DNA of 64,000 nucleotides from Macrosoma leucophasiata (GCA_036365455.1 JAWQUS010000010.1:21252501-21316500); one strand, 5' to 3'; shown: positions 1 to 10,312, numbered from the stretch's first letter. Notes: generated by a model from the letters alone, not told the origin. Numbers and translations are program-made.

Positions 1-31
1 CTCCGTCACTGGAGCTCTACCACCAGTAAAA
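1..31 (-). repeat. S1 SINE-like repeat, head fragment cut by window edge
   Basis: The first bases match the conserved head of the S1 family (GAGCTCTACCACCAGTAAAA end), read on the minus strand. The body lies outside the window. Confidence 0.6.
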
Positions 32-253
32 ATTAATTCCATCGAACCAATCTTTTCGGCATTATTTATGGTATTCTCAAAAATAGCTAGAACAAATCAT
101 GGTATGCGTAAAAGATGCCGTTATTGAAGGTAGATCTATTATACCATCTGCGCCAGTAGGTCAATGTTTCCCAATAATACTTTGATGAGCAACTGCACTG
201 GATAATGTACTACATCATTTTGAATCCAAAATGTTCCTTACGTTGCCAACTGA

Positions 254-580
254 AATTTATCTATACAAATAAATAAAATTGGAGTGCCTGTTTGTAATAT
301 AAAAATAACTGCTTTTTACTAAAAAAAAATAAAACTTTTGTATGTGTACACGGTACATAGACCAATACAATTTTTTTTACAATTTTTGTCTGTCTGACTG
401 TTTGTTGGGGTTAATCTCGGGAACGGCTGGACCGATTTCGATGAGACTTTCAATGGCAGAAAGCTTATGAAAGAAGGAGTAACTAAGGCTACTTTTATAA
501 TAGCTGCGCCCACGACTTCGTCTGGGTAAGTATTGAATAATCATAAATTCTCATGCGGACGAAGTCGCGGGCACAGCTAG
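254..580 (-). repeat. Interspersed repeat with palindromic end (copy 1)
   Basis: Matches 2049-2393 in the opposite orientation over most of its length, including the GGACCGATTTCGATGA block, the run of GTCT repeats and the terminal block ATCTATACAAATAAATAAAA. One end is a hairpin: AGCTGCGCCCACGACTTCGT near 507 pairs with GGACGAAGTCGCGGGCACAG near 557-577. Blocks of this wording are very common in Lepidoptera. The family name is not clear to me; it may be a non-autonomous LINE-derived repeat. Confidence 0.6.
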
Positions 581-1004
581 TCTTGAAATAAACCGTTGAC
601 TATGTACCCGTCAAACTGCTATAAATGAATTAATTTCGAAGTCTTGAGTAAAGCGGATAAATATTTTTTTTAATTCAACTTGGTCAAATGCACGACTCCA
701 ATCAATTTTCAAAAAGCAATGAATTTTTCCATTTTTTTAACAGTAGGTGTCCTTTTCTTTGTCTTTTTTTTTGTTATCGTAGCCAAATTTCTATTATAAA
801 ATAATGGAAATCTAATAGTGGTTTTCTTACAATAAATGAATCCTTTCTCTTGCGGCAATAGTAACCGCTGACTATCTTAACGATTTCCGAGTGTCCGTTG
901 CTCTATTGTAAATTGGTTTTTAACGCTTTCTATGCAAAGCCAAAAGGCATTATTGTGAATGTAACACTTGTATCTATTTCTCTCGAAGAATTATCATGAT
1001 TTTA
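581..1004. other. AT-rich stretch without recognised feature
   Basis: No ORF of note, no splice-bounded coding block and no repeat shared with the rest of the window was seen. Confidence 0.5.
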
Positions 1005-1300
1005 ATTTTTTTTTTTTAATGTAAAGGAAATGGCAGACAAGCATGCAGTGCAGCATTGATGTTAAGTGATGACAGCAGCCTATAGACATCCACACAAAGA
1101 CCAAGGTCAAAATGCAAATGCGTTACCACTCCTGAGGCCTAAGGTGTTATACCTCTGTGCCGGAAATTACAGGGCCGTACATAACCACCTGACCGAAAGA
1201 CGATAGTGCTGAACACTACCATTTAGCGGCAAGTAAATTAGGTAATGCGGTGGTGCCTACGCCCGCGAGCTCCGTCACTAGAGCTCTACCACCAGTAAAA
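1005..1300 (-). repeat. S1 SINE-like repeat, near full length
   Basis: On the minus strand it runs from the ACTGGTGGTAGAGCTC head to GCCATTTCCTTTACAT plus an A-rich tail (seen here as T11 at the left edge). About 295 bp, no coding capacity. The defined head and A-rich 3' tail suggest a SINE. A GGTGGTAGAGCTC motif near the head resembles a pol III A box, but I could not find a clear B box, so tRNA ancestry is unproven. Confidence 0.75.
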
Positions 1301-1567
1301 TGTTATGTTTATGTGTTGCTAATCTCTCCTTTGTATTTTGCTATCCTGCATATTTGACAATGCAACTGACAAAGACAAAGCATTCTATAGCTAAAACGTA
1401 TCTAAAGTACGTTTATGAATAAGGGGGTTAATGTTTACTAATTGGCAGTTCTGAAACAGTTGAACTAATGTTATAATCCAATAATCGAAGGTCGAAGCAA
1501 GATTTAATTGATTCTAAGCGATGTTAATGAGTGAAGGCAAGAATGTCACGTTCGGATGTGACTGTTG

Positions 1568-1900
1568 GCGGGGCGCGGCACGTAGACGCGTGACTAGGGT
1601 TGTCATCTCCGTGAAATAGCTATGATTTTTATTGTATTTAAAACGGGCTGTTCAATTTCATTCCTAGCACGTCGCCCGCCATACTTGATCGCTTTGATCT
1701 CGCCTAGATTTATGATATCCTGTCATACTTACTACCTATAGAAAGCTATGACAATTATTATTTTTACTGACATTAATAAAGCGATAGCCAATGAAAAAAC
1801 AACCAAGTGGTCTACACGCTCGTAAGTGGTTGGTAACTAGAGGCAAAGTGGCAACCCTACGCGCGACTCACGTCGGCGGGCGTGTCCATCCATATTCTAT
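1568..1900. repeat. Imperfect inverted-repeat element (possible MITE)
   Basis: GC-rich blocks near 1575-1615 and 1840-1895 are imperfect reverse complements around a shared TAGGGTTGYCA core. The interior is AT-rich. No target-site duplication was identified, so the boundaries are approximate. Confidence 0.35.
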
Positions 1901-2048
1901 GGTCGTTGCGCGGCGAAAGTTCGCGTGACGTAACCGTATTTTTAGTGTTTAGCTGCTTAGAAGCATAATTTTAAACCATTTACTGCCGGGGCGCGTGTTC
2001 AAAATCATGTCCTCGTCTTAATATAAAGAGATCGATTTTTATGATAAA

Positions 2049-2393
2049 ACTAGCTGTGCCCGCGACTTCGTCCACGTGAGATAAAATGATGAATGACTGT
2101 TCATTATCTACCCGGACGAAGTCGTTGGCGCAGCTAGTATAAAAGTAGCCTAAGTTACTCCTTCTCACATCAGCTATCTGCCAGTGAAAGTCCCGTCAAA
2201 ATCGGTCCAGCCGTTCCCAAGATTAGCCCCGCCAAACAGACAGACAGACAAACAGACTGTCAAACAAAATTAAAAATAAAAAGTTTTGATATATGTACCG
2301 TGTGTACATACATATGCATTTAGTAAAAAAGCTGTTATTATAATATTACAATCAGACACTCCAATTTTATTTATTTGTATAGATAGATATAGA
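2049..2393 (+). repeat. Interspersed repeat with palindromic end (copy 2)
   Basis: Inverted partner of 254-580. The left end folds back: ACTAGCTGTGCCCGCGACTT at 2049 pairs with GAAGTCGTTGGCGCAGCTAGT ending near 2139. Further in are the AAAATCGGTCCAGCCGTTCC block, a CAGACAGACAGACAAACAGA microsatellite and a terminal TAGATAGATATAGAT. Confidence 0.65.
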
Positions 2394-2631
2394 TTTTAGA
2401 TTTTCGTACTTTCGAGATTTGCAGGGTTCAGAGTTGGTTCAGTCGATAGCCCATTGAAGTTTAACAGGCTCAGAGATACACCTAATGATGGTGGTAAACA
2501 ATTGTAGAGTTCACAACAATAACAAACGATATGTAATGGTTATTCACTCTAGGTACCTATTTTATGATTTCTTGGCGTTTTGAAAGTATCTGTAAAGATC
2601 TATTCGAAATAAAAATATTTTCTATTTCTAA

Positions 2632-2875
2632 TGGCAAGCGAATACTGCAGCCTATAGGCATTTACACAAAAACTGGGGGTCACTAGGTATACCTACCGAT
2701 GAGTACCGATGAGAGATACGTTGTAACCTCGGAGGTCAAACTTTCCCTGCCTATGTGATAGTTATTACGGAATCAATCATTACTATGTAACCGGAACACG
2801 ATAATGCTGTACACTGTCGATAGCTTAGTGGTGCCTATGCTCTCGAGCTCCGACATAGAAACTCTACCACATCCC
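2632..2875 (-). repeat. S1 SINE-like repeat, diverged copy
   Basis: Recognisable S1 blocks in order on the minus strand: ATACTGCAGCCTATAGGCAT, the CTCGGAGGTC region, CCGGAACACGATAATGCTG and CTCTCGAGCTCCG. Many substitutions and small deletions indicate an old copy. Confidence 0.6.
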
Positions 2876-2894
2876 AATCTACTCTACCCAATCA

Positions 2895-3235
2895 CATTTT
2901 TTTAATGTAATGGAAGTGGTAAAAAATCATGTAGTTCGCATTGTGTGATGACTGCGGCCTATAGAGACCCACAGAAAGACCAAGGTCAAAATGCAGATAT
3001 GCGTTACCACTCCTGAGGCCTATGGTGTTATGTCCCTGTGCCGGAAATTACAGGGCCGTACATTACCACCTGACCGGAACACGATAGTGCTGAACACTAC
3101 CATTTAGCAACAAGTATATTAGCTAATGCGGTGCATTTTGACTTCGGTCTTTGTGCGGGTGTCTATAGACTGTAGTCATCACTTAACATCCATGTGAACT
3201 GCATGCTTGTTTGCCGTTTTCATAAATTAAAAAAA
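2895..3235. repeat. Two S1 copies fused head to head
   Basis: 2895-3133 is an S1 copy on the minus strand, tail at left. At about 3131-3134 it switches directly into the plus-strand 3' third of another S1 (3134-3235, ending GTTTGCCGTTTTCATAAATTA plus A8). The shared GTGCATTTTGAC junction means no unique DNA separates them. The product is a foldback whose outer thirds are complementary. Confidence 0.65.
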
Positions 3236-3239
3236 ATCT

Positions 3240-3386
3240 CTAATAGTCCAGTATTGGTCAAAACTTGAACAAAATGGTCGACAAACGTCAAATAGGTAAG
3301 ATGCAAAAGAGATAACGCTATACAGACCCGAAATAAATCGAAGTCTGCTTCAAGGTCGATCTGCAATATTTCTTCTAGGCTGCTAC
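3240..3386 (+). repeat. Rep-D foldback element, right part
   Basis: Carries the Rep-D right half: CAGTATTGGTCAAAACTTGA, GGTCGACAAACGTCAAATAG, AGATAACGCTATACAGACCC, then CGATCTGCAATATTTCTTCT, which is the reverse complement of the left outer arm of the 5789 copy. The left half is missing where an S1 tail abuts it. Confidence 0.6.
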
Positions 3387-3388
3387 TA

Positions 3389-4974
3389 CTTAGTTACAAA
3401 GCGCAGTTGTAGAAGCTCTTACCGCACGAAATGCTTAGTTACAGGGCGCAGTTGTAGAAGCTCTTACCGCACGAAATGCTTAGTTACAGGGCGCAGTTGT
3501 AGAAGCTCTTACCGCACGAAATGCTTAGTTACAGGGCGCAGTTGTAGAAGCTCTTACCGCACGAAATGCTTAGTTACAGGGCGCAGTTGTAGAAGCTCTT
3601 ACCGCACGAAATGCTTAGTTACAGGGCGCAGTTGTAGAAGCTCTTACCGCACGAAATGCTTAGTTACAGGGCGCAGTTGTAGAAGCTCTTACCGCACGAA
3701 ATGCTTAGTTACAGGGCGCAGTTGTAGAAGCTCTTACCGCACGAAATGCTTAGTTACAGGGCGCAGTTGTAGAAGCTCTTACCGCACGAAATGCTTAGTT
3801 ACAGGGCGCAGTTGTAGAAGCTCTTACCGCACGAAATGCTTAGTTACAGGGCGCAGTTGTAGAAGCTCTTACCGCACGAAATGCTAAGTTACAGAGCGCA
3901 GTTGTAGAAGCTCTTACCGCACGAAATGCTTAGTTACAGGGCGCAGTTGTAGAAGCTCTTACCGCACGAAATGCTAAGTTACAGGGCGCAGTTGTAGAAG
4001 CTCTTACCGCACGAAATGCTAAGTTACAGAGCGCAGTTGTAGAAGCTCTTACCGCACGAAATGCTTAGTTACAGGGCGCAGTTGTAGAAGCTCTTACCGC
4101 ACGAAATGCTAAGTTACAGGGCGCAGTTGTAGAAGCTCTTACCGCACGAAATGCTAAGTTACAGGGCGCAGTTGTAGAAGCTCTTACCGCACGAAATGCT
4201 AAGTTACAGAGCGCAGTTGTAGAAGCTCTTACCGCACGAAATGCTTAGTTACAGGGCGCAGTTGTAGAAGCTCTTACCGCACGAAATGCTAAGTTACAGG
4301 GCGCAGTTGTAGAAGCTCTTACCGCACGAAATGCTTAGTTACAGGGCGCAGTTGTAGAAGCTCTTACCGCACGAAATGCTAAGTTACAGGGCGCAGTTGT
4401 AGAAGCTCTTACCGCACGAAATGCTAAGTTACAGAGCGCAGTTGTAGAAGCTCTTACCGCACGAAATGCTAAGTTACAGGGCGCAGTTGTAGAAGCTCTT
4501 ACCGCACGAAATGCTTAGTTACAGGGCGCAGTTGTAGAAGCTCTTACCGCACGAAATGCTTAGTTACAGGGCGCAGTTGTAGAAGCTCTTACCGCACGAA
4601 ATGCTAAGTTACAGAGCGCAGTTGTAGAAGCTCTTACCGCACGAAATGCTAAGTTACAGGGCGCAGTTGTAGAAGCTCTTACCGCACGAAATGCTTAGTT
4701 ACAGGGCGCAGTTGTAGAAGCTCTTACCGCACGAAATGCTTAGTTACAGGGCGCAGTTGTAGAAGCTCTTACCGCACGAAATGCTTAGTTACAGGGCGCA
4801 GTTGTAGAAGCTCTTACCGCACGAAATGCTTAGTTACAGGGCGCAGTTGTAGAAGCCCTTACCGCACGGAATGCTTAGTTACAGGGCGCAGTTGTAGAAG
4901 CCCTTACCGCACGGAATGCTTAGTTATAGAGCGCAGTTGTAGAAGCTCTTACCGCACGAAATGCTTAGTTACAG
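3389..4974. repeat. 45 bp minisatellite, 35 full units
   Basis: A perfect-register 45 bp tandem array (unit starts at 3389 + 45n) with an 11 bp partial unit at the end. Three main unit types differ at the unit start: A (CTTAGTTACAGGG), B (CTAAGTTACAGAG) and C (CTAAGTTACAGGG). Order: one AAA-bearing edge unit, ten A, then B A C B A C C B A C A C B C A A B C A A A, two A units with GAAGCCCTT/CACGGAATG changes, and a last unit with TATAGAG. Edge units are the most diverged and the first third is nearly uniform, as expected for expansion by unequal exchange or slippage. No ATG-led ORF spans it. It starts 3 bp from the right end of a Rep-D element. Confidence 0.97.
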
Positions 4975-5788
4975 CACTGGCCCTAGCACTTGGGTTCGAA
5001 AGTCCGATATCAGATTTAGAACAAGTGACTTACCTACTTTAATACTCACCACCGATACCATTATGAAATTGTAAAATGATGGGTTATGTACCTATTGTGA
5101 TATCGTTTTGAAAACAAGATCAGTAATGCAGATATTTTCCAACTCCTTCGCAAACAAGGCAGTAGAAGTAAATCATTTTTATGCGGCAGTAATTTTTCCC
5201 GTTTCAACCAAATAATTGCATGTCACCATGAGTAATTTATGTGAAATATATGACAAATAATTGGAATACTATCGCGTATCGTTGTGGGTGTGTCACTCGT
5301 ATGATCGATATACGTCTGATAACGAGCGTGATATCGCTTTCTTGTTACCTACTTATATTTATATAATCGGTCGTCTGTTTTGGCTCATCCGGTGATACTA
5401 CAGAAGGGATAAAGTAATTAAACTTTACGTCGGTTCAAAGGTAACTTCACGTATTCCCCGTTGGGGTAGGCAGATGTATAATGCATGCATTTAAGTAATG
5501 CAAATTCACTCATGATGCACCAGTAACATTAGTCACTATGTCCTACAATTTTCGCATCTAAATAGGTGGCGAGCCTATTGCCAATTACGGGCGCATTACC
5601 AAACTCCGAGGGTAGCACTAGGAGACTTCAGAAAAATGATGACATCAAAAGAGCCGAGGCCGAGCCGAATCCAGATACGTACCAATACCTGTGGTTAATG
5701 GTGCACATATTTTATGTTCACATTTTGTTTTTCGGCGACGGTATTTTTATTCAGATTTCGTCTTTTGTTTGCCTAGGGTACCTACTAC
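4975..5788. other. Unique AT-rich stretch
   Basis: No gene or window-shared repeat was recognised, apart from a short fragment near 5575-5680 with the GGCGCATTACCAAACTCCGA wording, which resembles the reverse complement of 10090-10160. Confidence 0.45.
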
Positions 5789-6161
5789 AGTGCTCATCAA
5801 GAAATATTGCACATCGAGCCTATGAAAGTGACAATCGGCTAGTTTCGACTTCGTAGAGCGTTATCTCTGCTGCACACTGTCTACGGAAGCACTGATATTG
5901 GCACCCGGTATTGGTCAAAACTTGGTCAAAATGTTAGACAAACTCATACTGGTAAGGTCGTCGTTGATTGGTCGCGCGGTATAGGCTTCGAGGCACGTGC
6001 CCCTTTGCCTCGGCATCTTCTGCTCCCATAGTAATGAGAGCGGCGTCTTGTCTGGGTGGCGCAGTGATGAGCGCCGCACTGGTAAGATGCGAAAAATATA
6101 ACGCTCTACAGATCCGTCATCGACCTCAGGAAGTCTCTTTCCTGAGGTCGATGTGCATATT
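5789..6161 (+). repeat. Rep-D foldback element, near complete
   Basis: The left arm (CAGTGCTCATCAAGAAATAT, CACATCGAGCCTATGAAAGT, TCGTAGAGCGTTATCTCT) is matched in reverse complement by the right arm (ATATAACGCTCTACAGATCC, then CCTCAGGAAGTCTCTTTCCT, then CGATGTGCATATTCTT), giving imperfect arms of about 80 bp. The interior has the GGTATTGGTCAAAACTTGG block plus about 130 bp absent from the 24062 and 57480 copies. An S1 copy has inserted at its right edge. Confidence 0.65.
6118..6153. repeat. Perfect 15 bp hairpin
   Basis: CATCGACCTCAGGAA (6118-6132) and its exact reverse complement (6139-6153) flank a 6-nt loop. It lies inside the right arm of Rep-D, where one half is a local duplication, so it is probably a replication or repair product rather than a functional terminator. 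Confidence 0.85.
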
Positions 6162-6455
6162 CTTTTTTTTTTTTATGTTACGGAAGTGGCAAACTAGCTT
6201 GCAGTTCACATTGATGTCAAGTGATGACTGCAGCCTATAGACACCCACACAAAGACCGAGGTCAAAATGCAGATGCGTTACCACTCCTGAGGCCTAAGGT
6301 GTTATGCCTCTGTGCCGGAAATTACAAGGCCGTACATTACCACCTGACCGGAACACGATAGTGCTGAACACTACAATTTAGCGGCAAGTATATTAGGTAA
6401 TGCGGTGGTGCCTACGCCCGCGAGCTCCGTCACTGGAGCTCTACCACCAGTAGAA
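6162..6455 (-). repeat. S1 SINE-like repeat, full length
   Basis: Complete from T-rich edge (A tail on the minus strand) through GGAAGTGGCAAACTAGCTTG to CTCTACCACCAGTAGAA. It is one of the least diverged copies in the window. Confidence 0.8.
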
Positions 6456-6624
6456 TTAAGCGATACTGTAAATGACTAAATCAATTGATGTTCTTTATCC
6501 ATAAAGTCGCTTCTCGCCTTCAAACTACGCATCGAATTATAATATCTAATGTGGTTTTCATCCATAGACAGTGATTCCCGATGAAGGTTTCAAGTAAATT
6601 CATCATTTTTTACTTTATTTGTTA

Positions 6625-6872
6625 CTAGCTGACCCGGCAAACTTCGTATTGCCTCAGAATGAAATAATATGTCAAACACTTTCATTTTTCATGAAAATGA
6701 AATTGTGTTTATTACTATTCCGCTTACATTTCTTCATATTTTCTTACCTTTTAAACCTTCCTTGAACTCCAAAAAAAAATCATTCAAAATCAGAATTAAC
6801 CAAATCGGTCCAGTCGTTCTCGAGTTTAAGCGAGACTAACGAACAGGAATTGATTTTTATACATATAGATTA
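6625..6872 (+). repeat. ACTAGCTGACCCGGC-type interspersed repeat (R2-like block, copy 1)
   Basis: Begins TACTAGCTGACCCGGCAAAC, contains AACCAAATCGGTCCAGTCGT and AAGCGAGACTAACGAACA, and ends at TTTTTATACATATAGATT. The same sequence occurs in reverse at 7143-7377. Confidence 0.65.
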
Positions 6873-7142
6873 ATGTTGAAGTTTTCTTTTATGCAGATAG
6901 ATAGGGCGATAATCTAATCCATAGAAAGGGCAAGATATATTAAAGACCTAAACTACGAAAGCGATCCCGTAAAGCGATCGAGTCGCTATACTTGCAAACT
7001 TCCTGTGCATCTTCCACATTCATCATTCTTCTTTAATCATCTGTTATGCCTCACGGTCGCATGCACGAGTTAACAAATTACATAATTCAGTTTCGGTCCG
7101 CAAATTGTCCGATTCGTGACTAAAATTATGTAATATATTAAA

Positions 7143-7377
7143 AATCAATTGCTGTTCGTTACTCTCGCTAAAACTCGAAAATGGCTGGATCGATTTGGCT
7201 AATTTTGGTTTTGAATGATTTTTGGAAGTCCAGGGAAGGTTTAAAATGTAAGAAAATATGAAGAAATTAAATAGTAAAAACCACAATTTCATTTTCCCAT
7301 ACAAATAGTCCGTATCTGTCAAACCTATGACACATTATTTCATTCTGAGACAATACGAAGTTTGCCGGGTCAACTAG
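7143..7377 (-). repeat. ACTAGCTGACCCGGC-type repeat (copy 2, inverted)
   Basis: Reverse complement of 6625-6872 (GTTACTCTCGCTAAAACTCG to TTTGCCGGGTCAACTAGT). The two copies face each other across about 270 bp, forming a large imperfect inverted repeat. Confidence 0.65.
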
Positions 7378-7735
7378 TCTACACTAATATTATAAAGAGG
7401 AAAACTTTGTTTGTTGATTGTATCGAATAGGTAGGCTCAAAAACTCCTGACCCATTAAAAAAAAATTCTTTCACTATTCGAAAGCTACATTATCCACGGG
7501 TAACATAGGCTATATTTTATTTTGAAAAAAAAAATAGGGTTCCGTAAGATATTTGGGTTTTTCAGACACAACGTGTAAAAAATCGTCCAGAAAAGTTACT
7601 TATTTTGTATACGGTGCCCAAACTATAAAAGATATCGAGGAAGGCTTTAGGCTTTATCTATTATCATCAGGCTAAGACGAATAGGAGAGGGTAGGTAACA
7701 TTGCACCCGCGCGAAGCCGGGGCGGGCTGCTAGTA
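7378..7735 (+). repeat. Probable interspersed repeat ending CCGGGGCGGGCTGCTAGTAT
   Basis: Its wording (CACTAATATTATAAAGAGGA start, GGCTATATTTTATTTTG, GCGAAGCCGGGGCGGGCTGC end) is typical of lepidopteran interspersed repeats. It is the only long copy in this window; a short GCGGTCCGCCCCGGCTTTGC fragment recurs at 19333. Confidence 0.45.
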
Positions 7736-7981
7736 TAATATAAAACGATGATCTTGAAACGTTGCATGCGCGATTATGTGGAATTACGTGAGGATCGCGA
7801 CTGCCACGTGTATCCACAAGGCGCTCTGTTGCTACCGTAATAGATTCTAATGCTATTATAAAAGTGTGTTTATATTTAGCTCGCTGTCAGCAACACAAGG
7901 ATATGATGGATTGATGCCCGTTATAATTCGCAAGCCATTAGCGCGTCTGGTTACCTACCGCTAAAGATTATAAGACTATAA

Positions 7982-8325
7982 TAATAATGGCATCCCATTA
8001 TACGTCCCACTGCTGGGCACGAGTCTCTCCCCTTTTTGGGGGGAGGCCTGAAGCTTTCTCCACCACGCTGCTCCAATGCGGATTGGTGGAGGTGGGTGGG
8101 TTAGTGGCCAACTCGCTGTCGGATGTTTTCAAACCGGCCATAAGGCCTCCGACAAGGTTTAACGACTGCTGTCTATCGATAGCAACCGGGACCGACGGCT
8201 TAACGTTCTCTCCGAAGCGCAGAAACGCGCATTTAATTTGCCACTAGCGGTCACCCATCACACTACCCGATCGCGCCCGTATCGCTTAACCGAATAGATC
8301 GCTTCCGATCTACACAAAGGTCTGA
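7982..8325 (+). repeat. Interspersed repeat F (copy 1)
   Basis: Shares ordered blocks with 58110-58420 on the other strand: CTCTCCCCTTTTTGGGGGGA, the ACCACGCTGCTCC block, TTTTCAAACCGGCCATAAGG, TTTAACGACTGCTGTCTATC and GACGGCTTAACGTTCTCTCC. No intact ORF. Unclassified lepidopteran-type repeat. Confidence 0.6.
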
Positions 8326-9012
8326 TTTTTTTACATTAAAATCATCAATAGGTATCATCCAAGTTAGCAAAAATACTCATAAAATAAAAACTGCGGGCCA
8401 AACTAATTAAAGTTATGGAACCTAATGGCAACTATTGTGTATTGAACAAAAAATAATCACGTAAATCAGATCAGAAATGACTACGTGATTGGTGTACATA
8501 CATAAATATAAAAAAAACATAGGTACCAACCGAATTGAGAAAATTCTCGTTTTTGGATTCGGTTAAAAGATGTCCTTATAAACTCGTCAAACAAAAGAGT
8601 ATTCTCAATCTACACAATACGAGACGTTTTTAGCAGTAGTTCTTTCAATTTACACAAAATCGATAGCATCGGGTGAGATAAATGTTATTTTCCATTTGAA
8701 TACGTATTTTCCTATTCGGATTAAAAACATACAATGTGTACAGTATAATAATGTGTTATATTACCTGTTAAATAAGCGATAACTTGCTATTTTTGTCCAC
8801 CTATCACAGTTGTATTTGTACTTTTTGTCCTTGTGGGTACACAACGATATTTGTTTAAGTCTTTGAAGATTTTGAATTAAGTCCTCCAGACACGAGAAAA
8901 ATATGACAATTGAAATTCAATTGTGTCTGGGCGCCGGTGGCCTTACGTACCTTGACAGGTAAAGGTAAACTGTGTACCTAATTATATTTCACATTAAATT
9001 AACTGGAATTTT
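8326..9012. other. AT-rich unique stretch
   Basis: No gene, splice-bounded coding block or shared repeat was seen. Confidence 0.5.
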
Positions 9013-9175
9013 CTGTAGTTTCCGGCACAGAGGCATAGTACCTTAGGCCTCAGGAGTCAGGAGTGATAACGTAAAATTGAAATCTCCGGTTTTATGTAGA
9101 CGTTTACAGGCTCCAGTATTACTTACCTACGATCAATGTGAACTATATGCTTGTTTGCCATTTCATGACCAAAAA
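9013..9175 (+). repeat. S1 SINE-like repeat, 5'-truncated
   Basis: Only the 3' half is present (GTTTCCGGCACAGAGGCATA through CTTGTTTGCCATTTCATGAC). 5' truncation is usual for elements inserted by target-primed reverse transcription. Confidence 0.6.
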
Positions 9176-9230
9176 CTGCTTCAGTACCTAGTCGGGTTGA
9201 AGCAGGCTTCTACTCACAACGCTACACTGT

Positions 9231-10033
9231 CATAGAGTAACACGAGCCACCGGACCGGAGGGGAGTAGCCATAGTAGGTTAGGATCCCACTGCAGAATCA
9301 TTTCGTTCCTCCAGATATGCTGCAAACCTAACTAAACCTAACCATATTTTTTTTTTGGGGAAATATTTTTTTATAATTTTTTTTTTCAATAAAATTTCAT
9401 CCACCTCACGGAAATATGTAAGTATAAAAACTCTGAAAAATCACGGCTGCCGTTCCGCACTTGGCCGCACCTACGTATTTTCGTTCCGACCAGATAACTT
9501 TTTACGTCCATGACGTACATGTACCATTTATATATCAAATGAAAGCTATTTTTTTTCTCATTATTATGGTTTACAAGAGCTAAAATCGGCCGCAATTAAG
9601 AGTTGCTGATTGTTGAAGATAAAATAATTTTATTAAAAATACTTGCGGCCAGATTTTGATTGGCAACCTGATGGATATATATTCTATAGATTATATAGTT
9701 GCGTATAAATTAGGTTTGCAGTATATCTGGATGAATTAAATGATTCTGCAGTGGGATCTTTACCTATAGCGTTTATTACCGATGCAAAACAGTCTGTCAT
9801 TTTTTGCGGGGGGAACTACGCGTGATATACACACACACTACAAAAATCGTCTATTACTACGAAACTCACACCTTGACTTTAACAAAATACATAAAAAAAA
9901 TCACGCACACATTTAAATATCTGGGCGACAGGCGTAGGAGCATTTGGGCTTGTACTTTGACAGAGGGGAAAGCCTGCATATGACTACTCGCCTCCGCTCC
10001 GCCGCGACGGCCGGTGGCCCGTGTTGCTCTATG
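9231..10033 (+). mobile_element. MITE-B (hAT-like, GC-rich TIR), split by a 492 bp insertion
   Basis: The left TIR CATAGAGTAACACGAGCCAC...GGGGAGTAGCCATAG (9231-9274) matches in reverse the right TIR ending GGCCCGTGTTGCTCTATG at 10033. Interior blocks (CGTTTATTACCGATGCAAAA, AATCGTCTATTACTACGAAA, TTGTACTTTGACAGAGGGGA) recur in four other copies. Flanks TACACTGT and TACGCAGT are an imperfect 8 bp TSD, as for hAT elements. It has no coding capacity and would depend on a transposase encoded elsewhere. Confidence 0.75.
9275..9766. mobile_element. 492 bp TIR element inserted in MITE-B
   Basis: Ends TAGGTTAGGATCCCACTGCA and the reverse of TGCAGTGGGATCTTTACCTA are inverted repeats extending about 50 bp (to CCAGATATRCTGCAAACCTA). 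It interrupts MITE-B exactly at CCATAG/TAGCG: other MITE-B copies read CCATAGCG, so the flanking TAG (9272-9274 and 9767-9769) is a 3 bp TSD. The interior is AT-rich with no transposase. The 3 bp TSD is compatible with PIF/Harbinger or Zator groups, but the terminal bases do not settle it. Confidence 0.8.
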
Positions 10034-10179
10034 TACGCAGTAGTACATGTCGATGTGGTCCCCGGGGCAGGCAAGTGCTTTTGGGATAATTAAAATTTTC
10101 CAAAGCTTCCCAGTGCCACCCTCGATGTTTGGTAATGTGCCCGGACATGACAACAGGTTCGACACCTATAATCCATATA

Positions 10180-10312
10180 TATAAAACTCTATTGGTGTTC
10201 GTTAGTCTCGCTAAAACTCGAGAACGGCTGGACCGATTTGGCTAATTTTGATTTTGAATGATTTTTGGAAGTCCCGGATAGGTTTAAAAGGTAAGAAAAT
10301 ATGAAGAAATTC
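10180..10312 (-). repeat. Fragment of the 6625/7143 repeat
   Basis: Shares GTTAGTCTCGCTAAAACTCG, GGACCGATTTGGCTAATTTT and TTTTTGGAAGTCC with 7143-7377, then breaks off after AAATATGAAGAAAT. Confidence 0.6.

Noticed and set aside
3389..4974. Repetitive protein encoded by the 45 bp array
   Set aside because: No ATG, and the CTAAG variant units introduce TAA in the only long open frame.
3389..4974. CRISPR array
   Set aside because: Units are contiguous 45 bp repeats without variable spacers; the DNA is eukaryotic.
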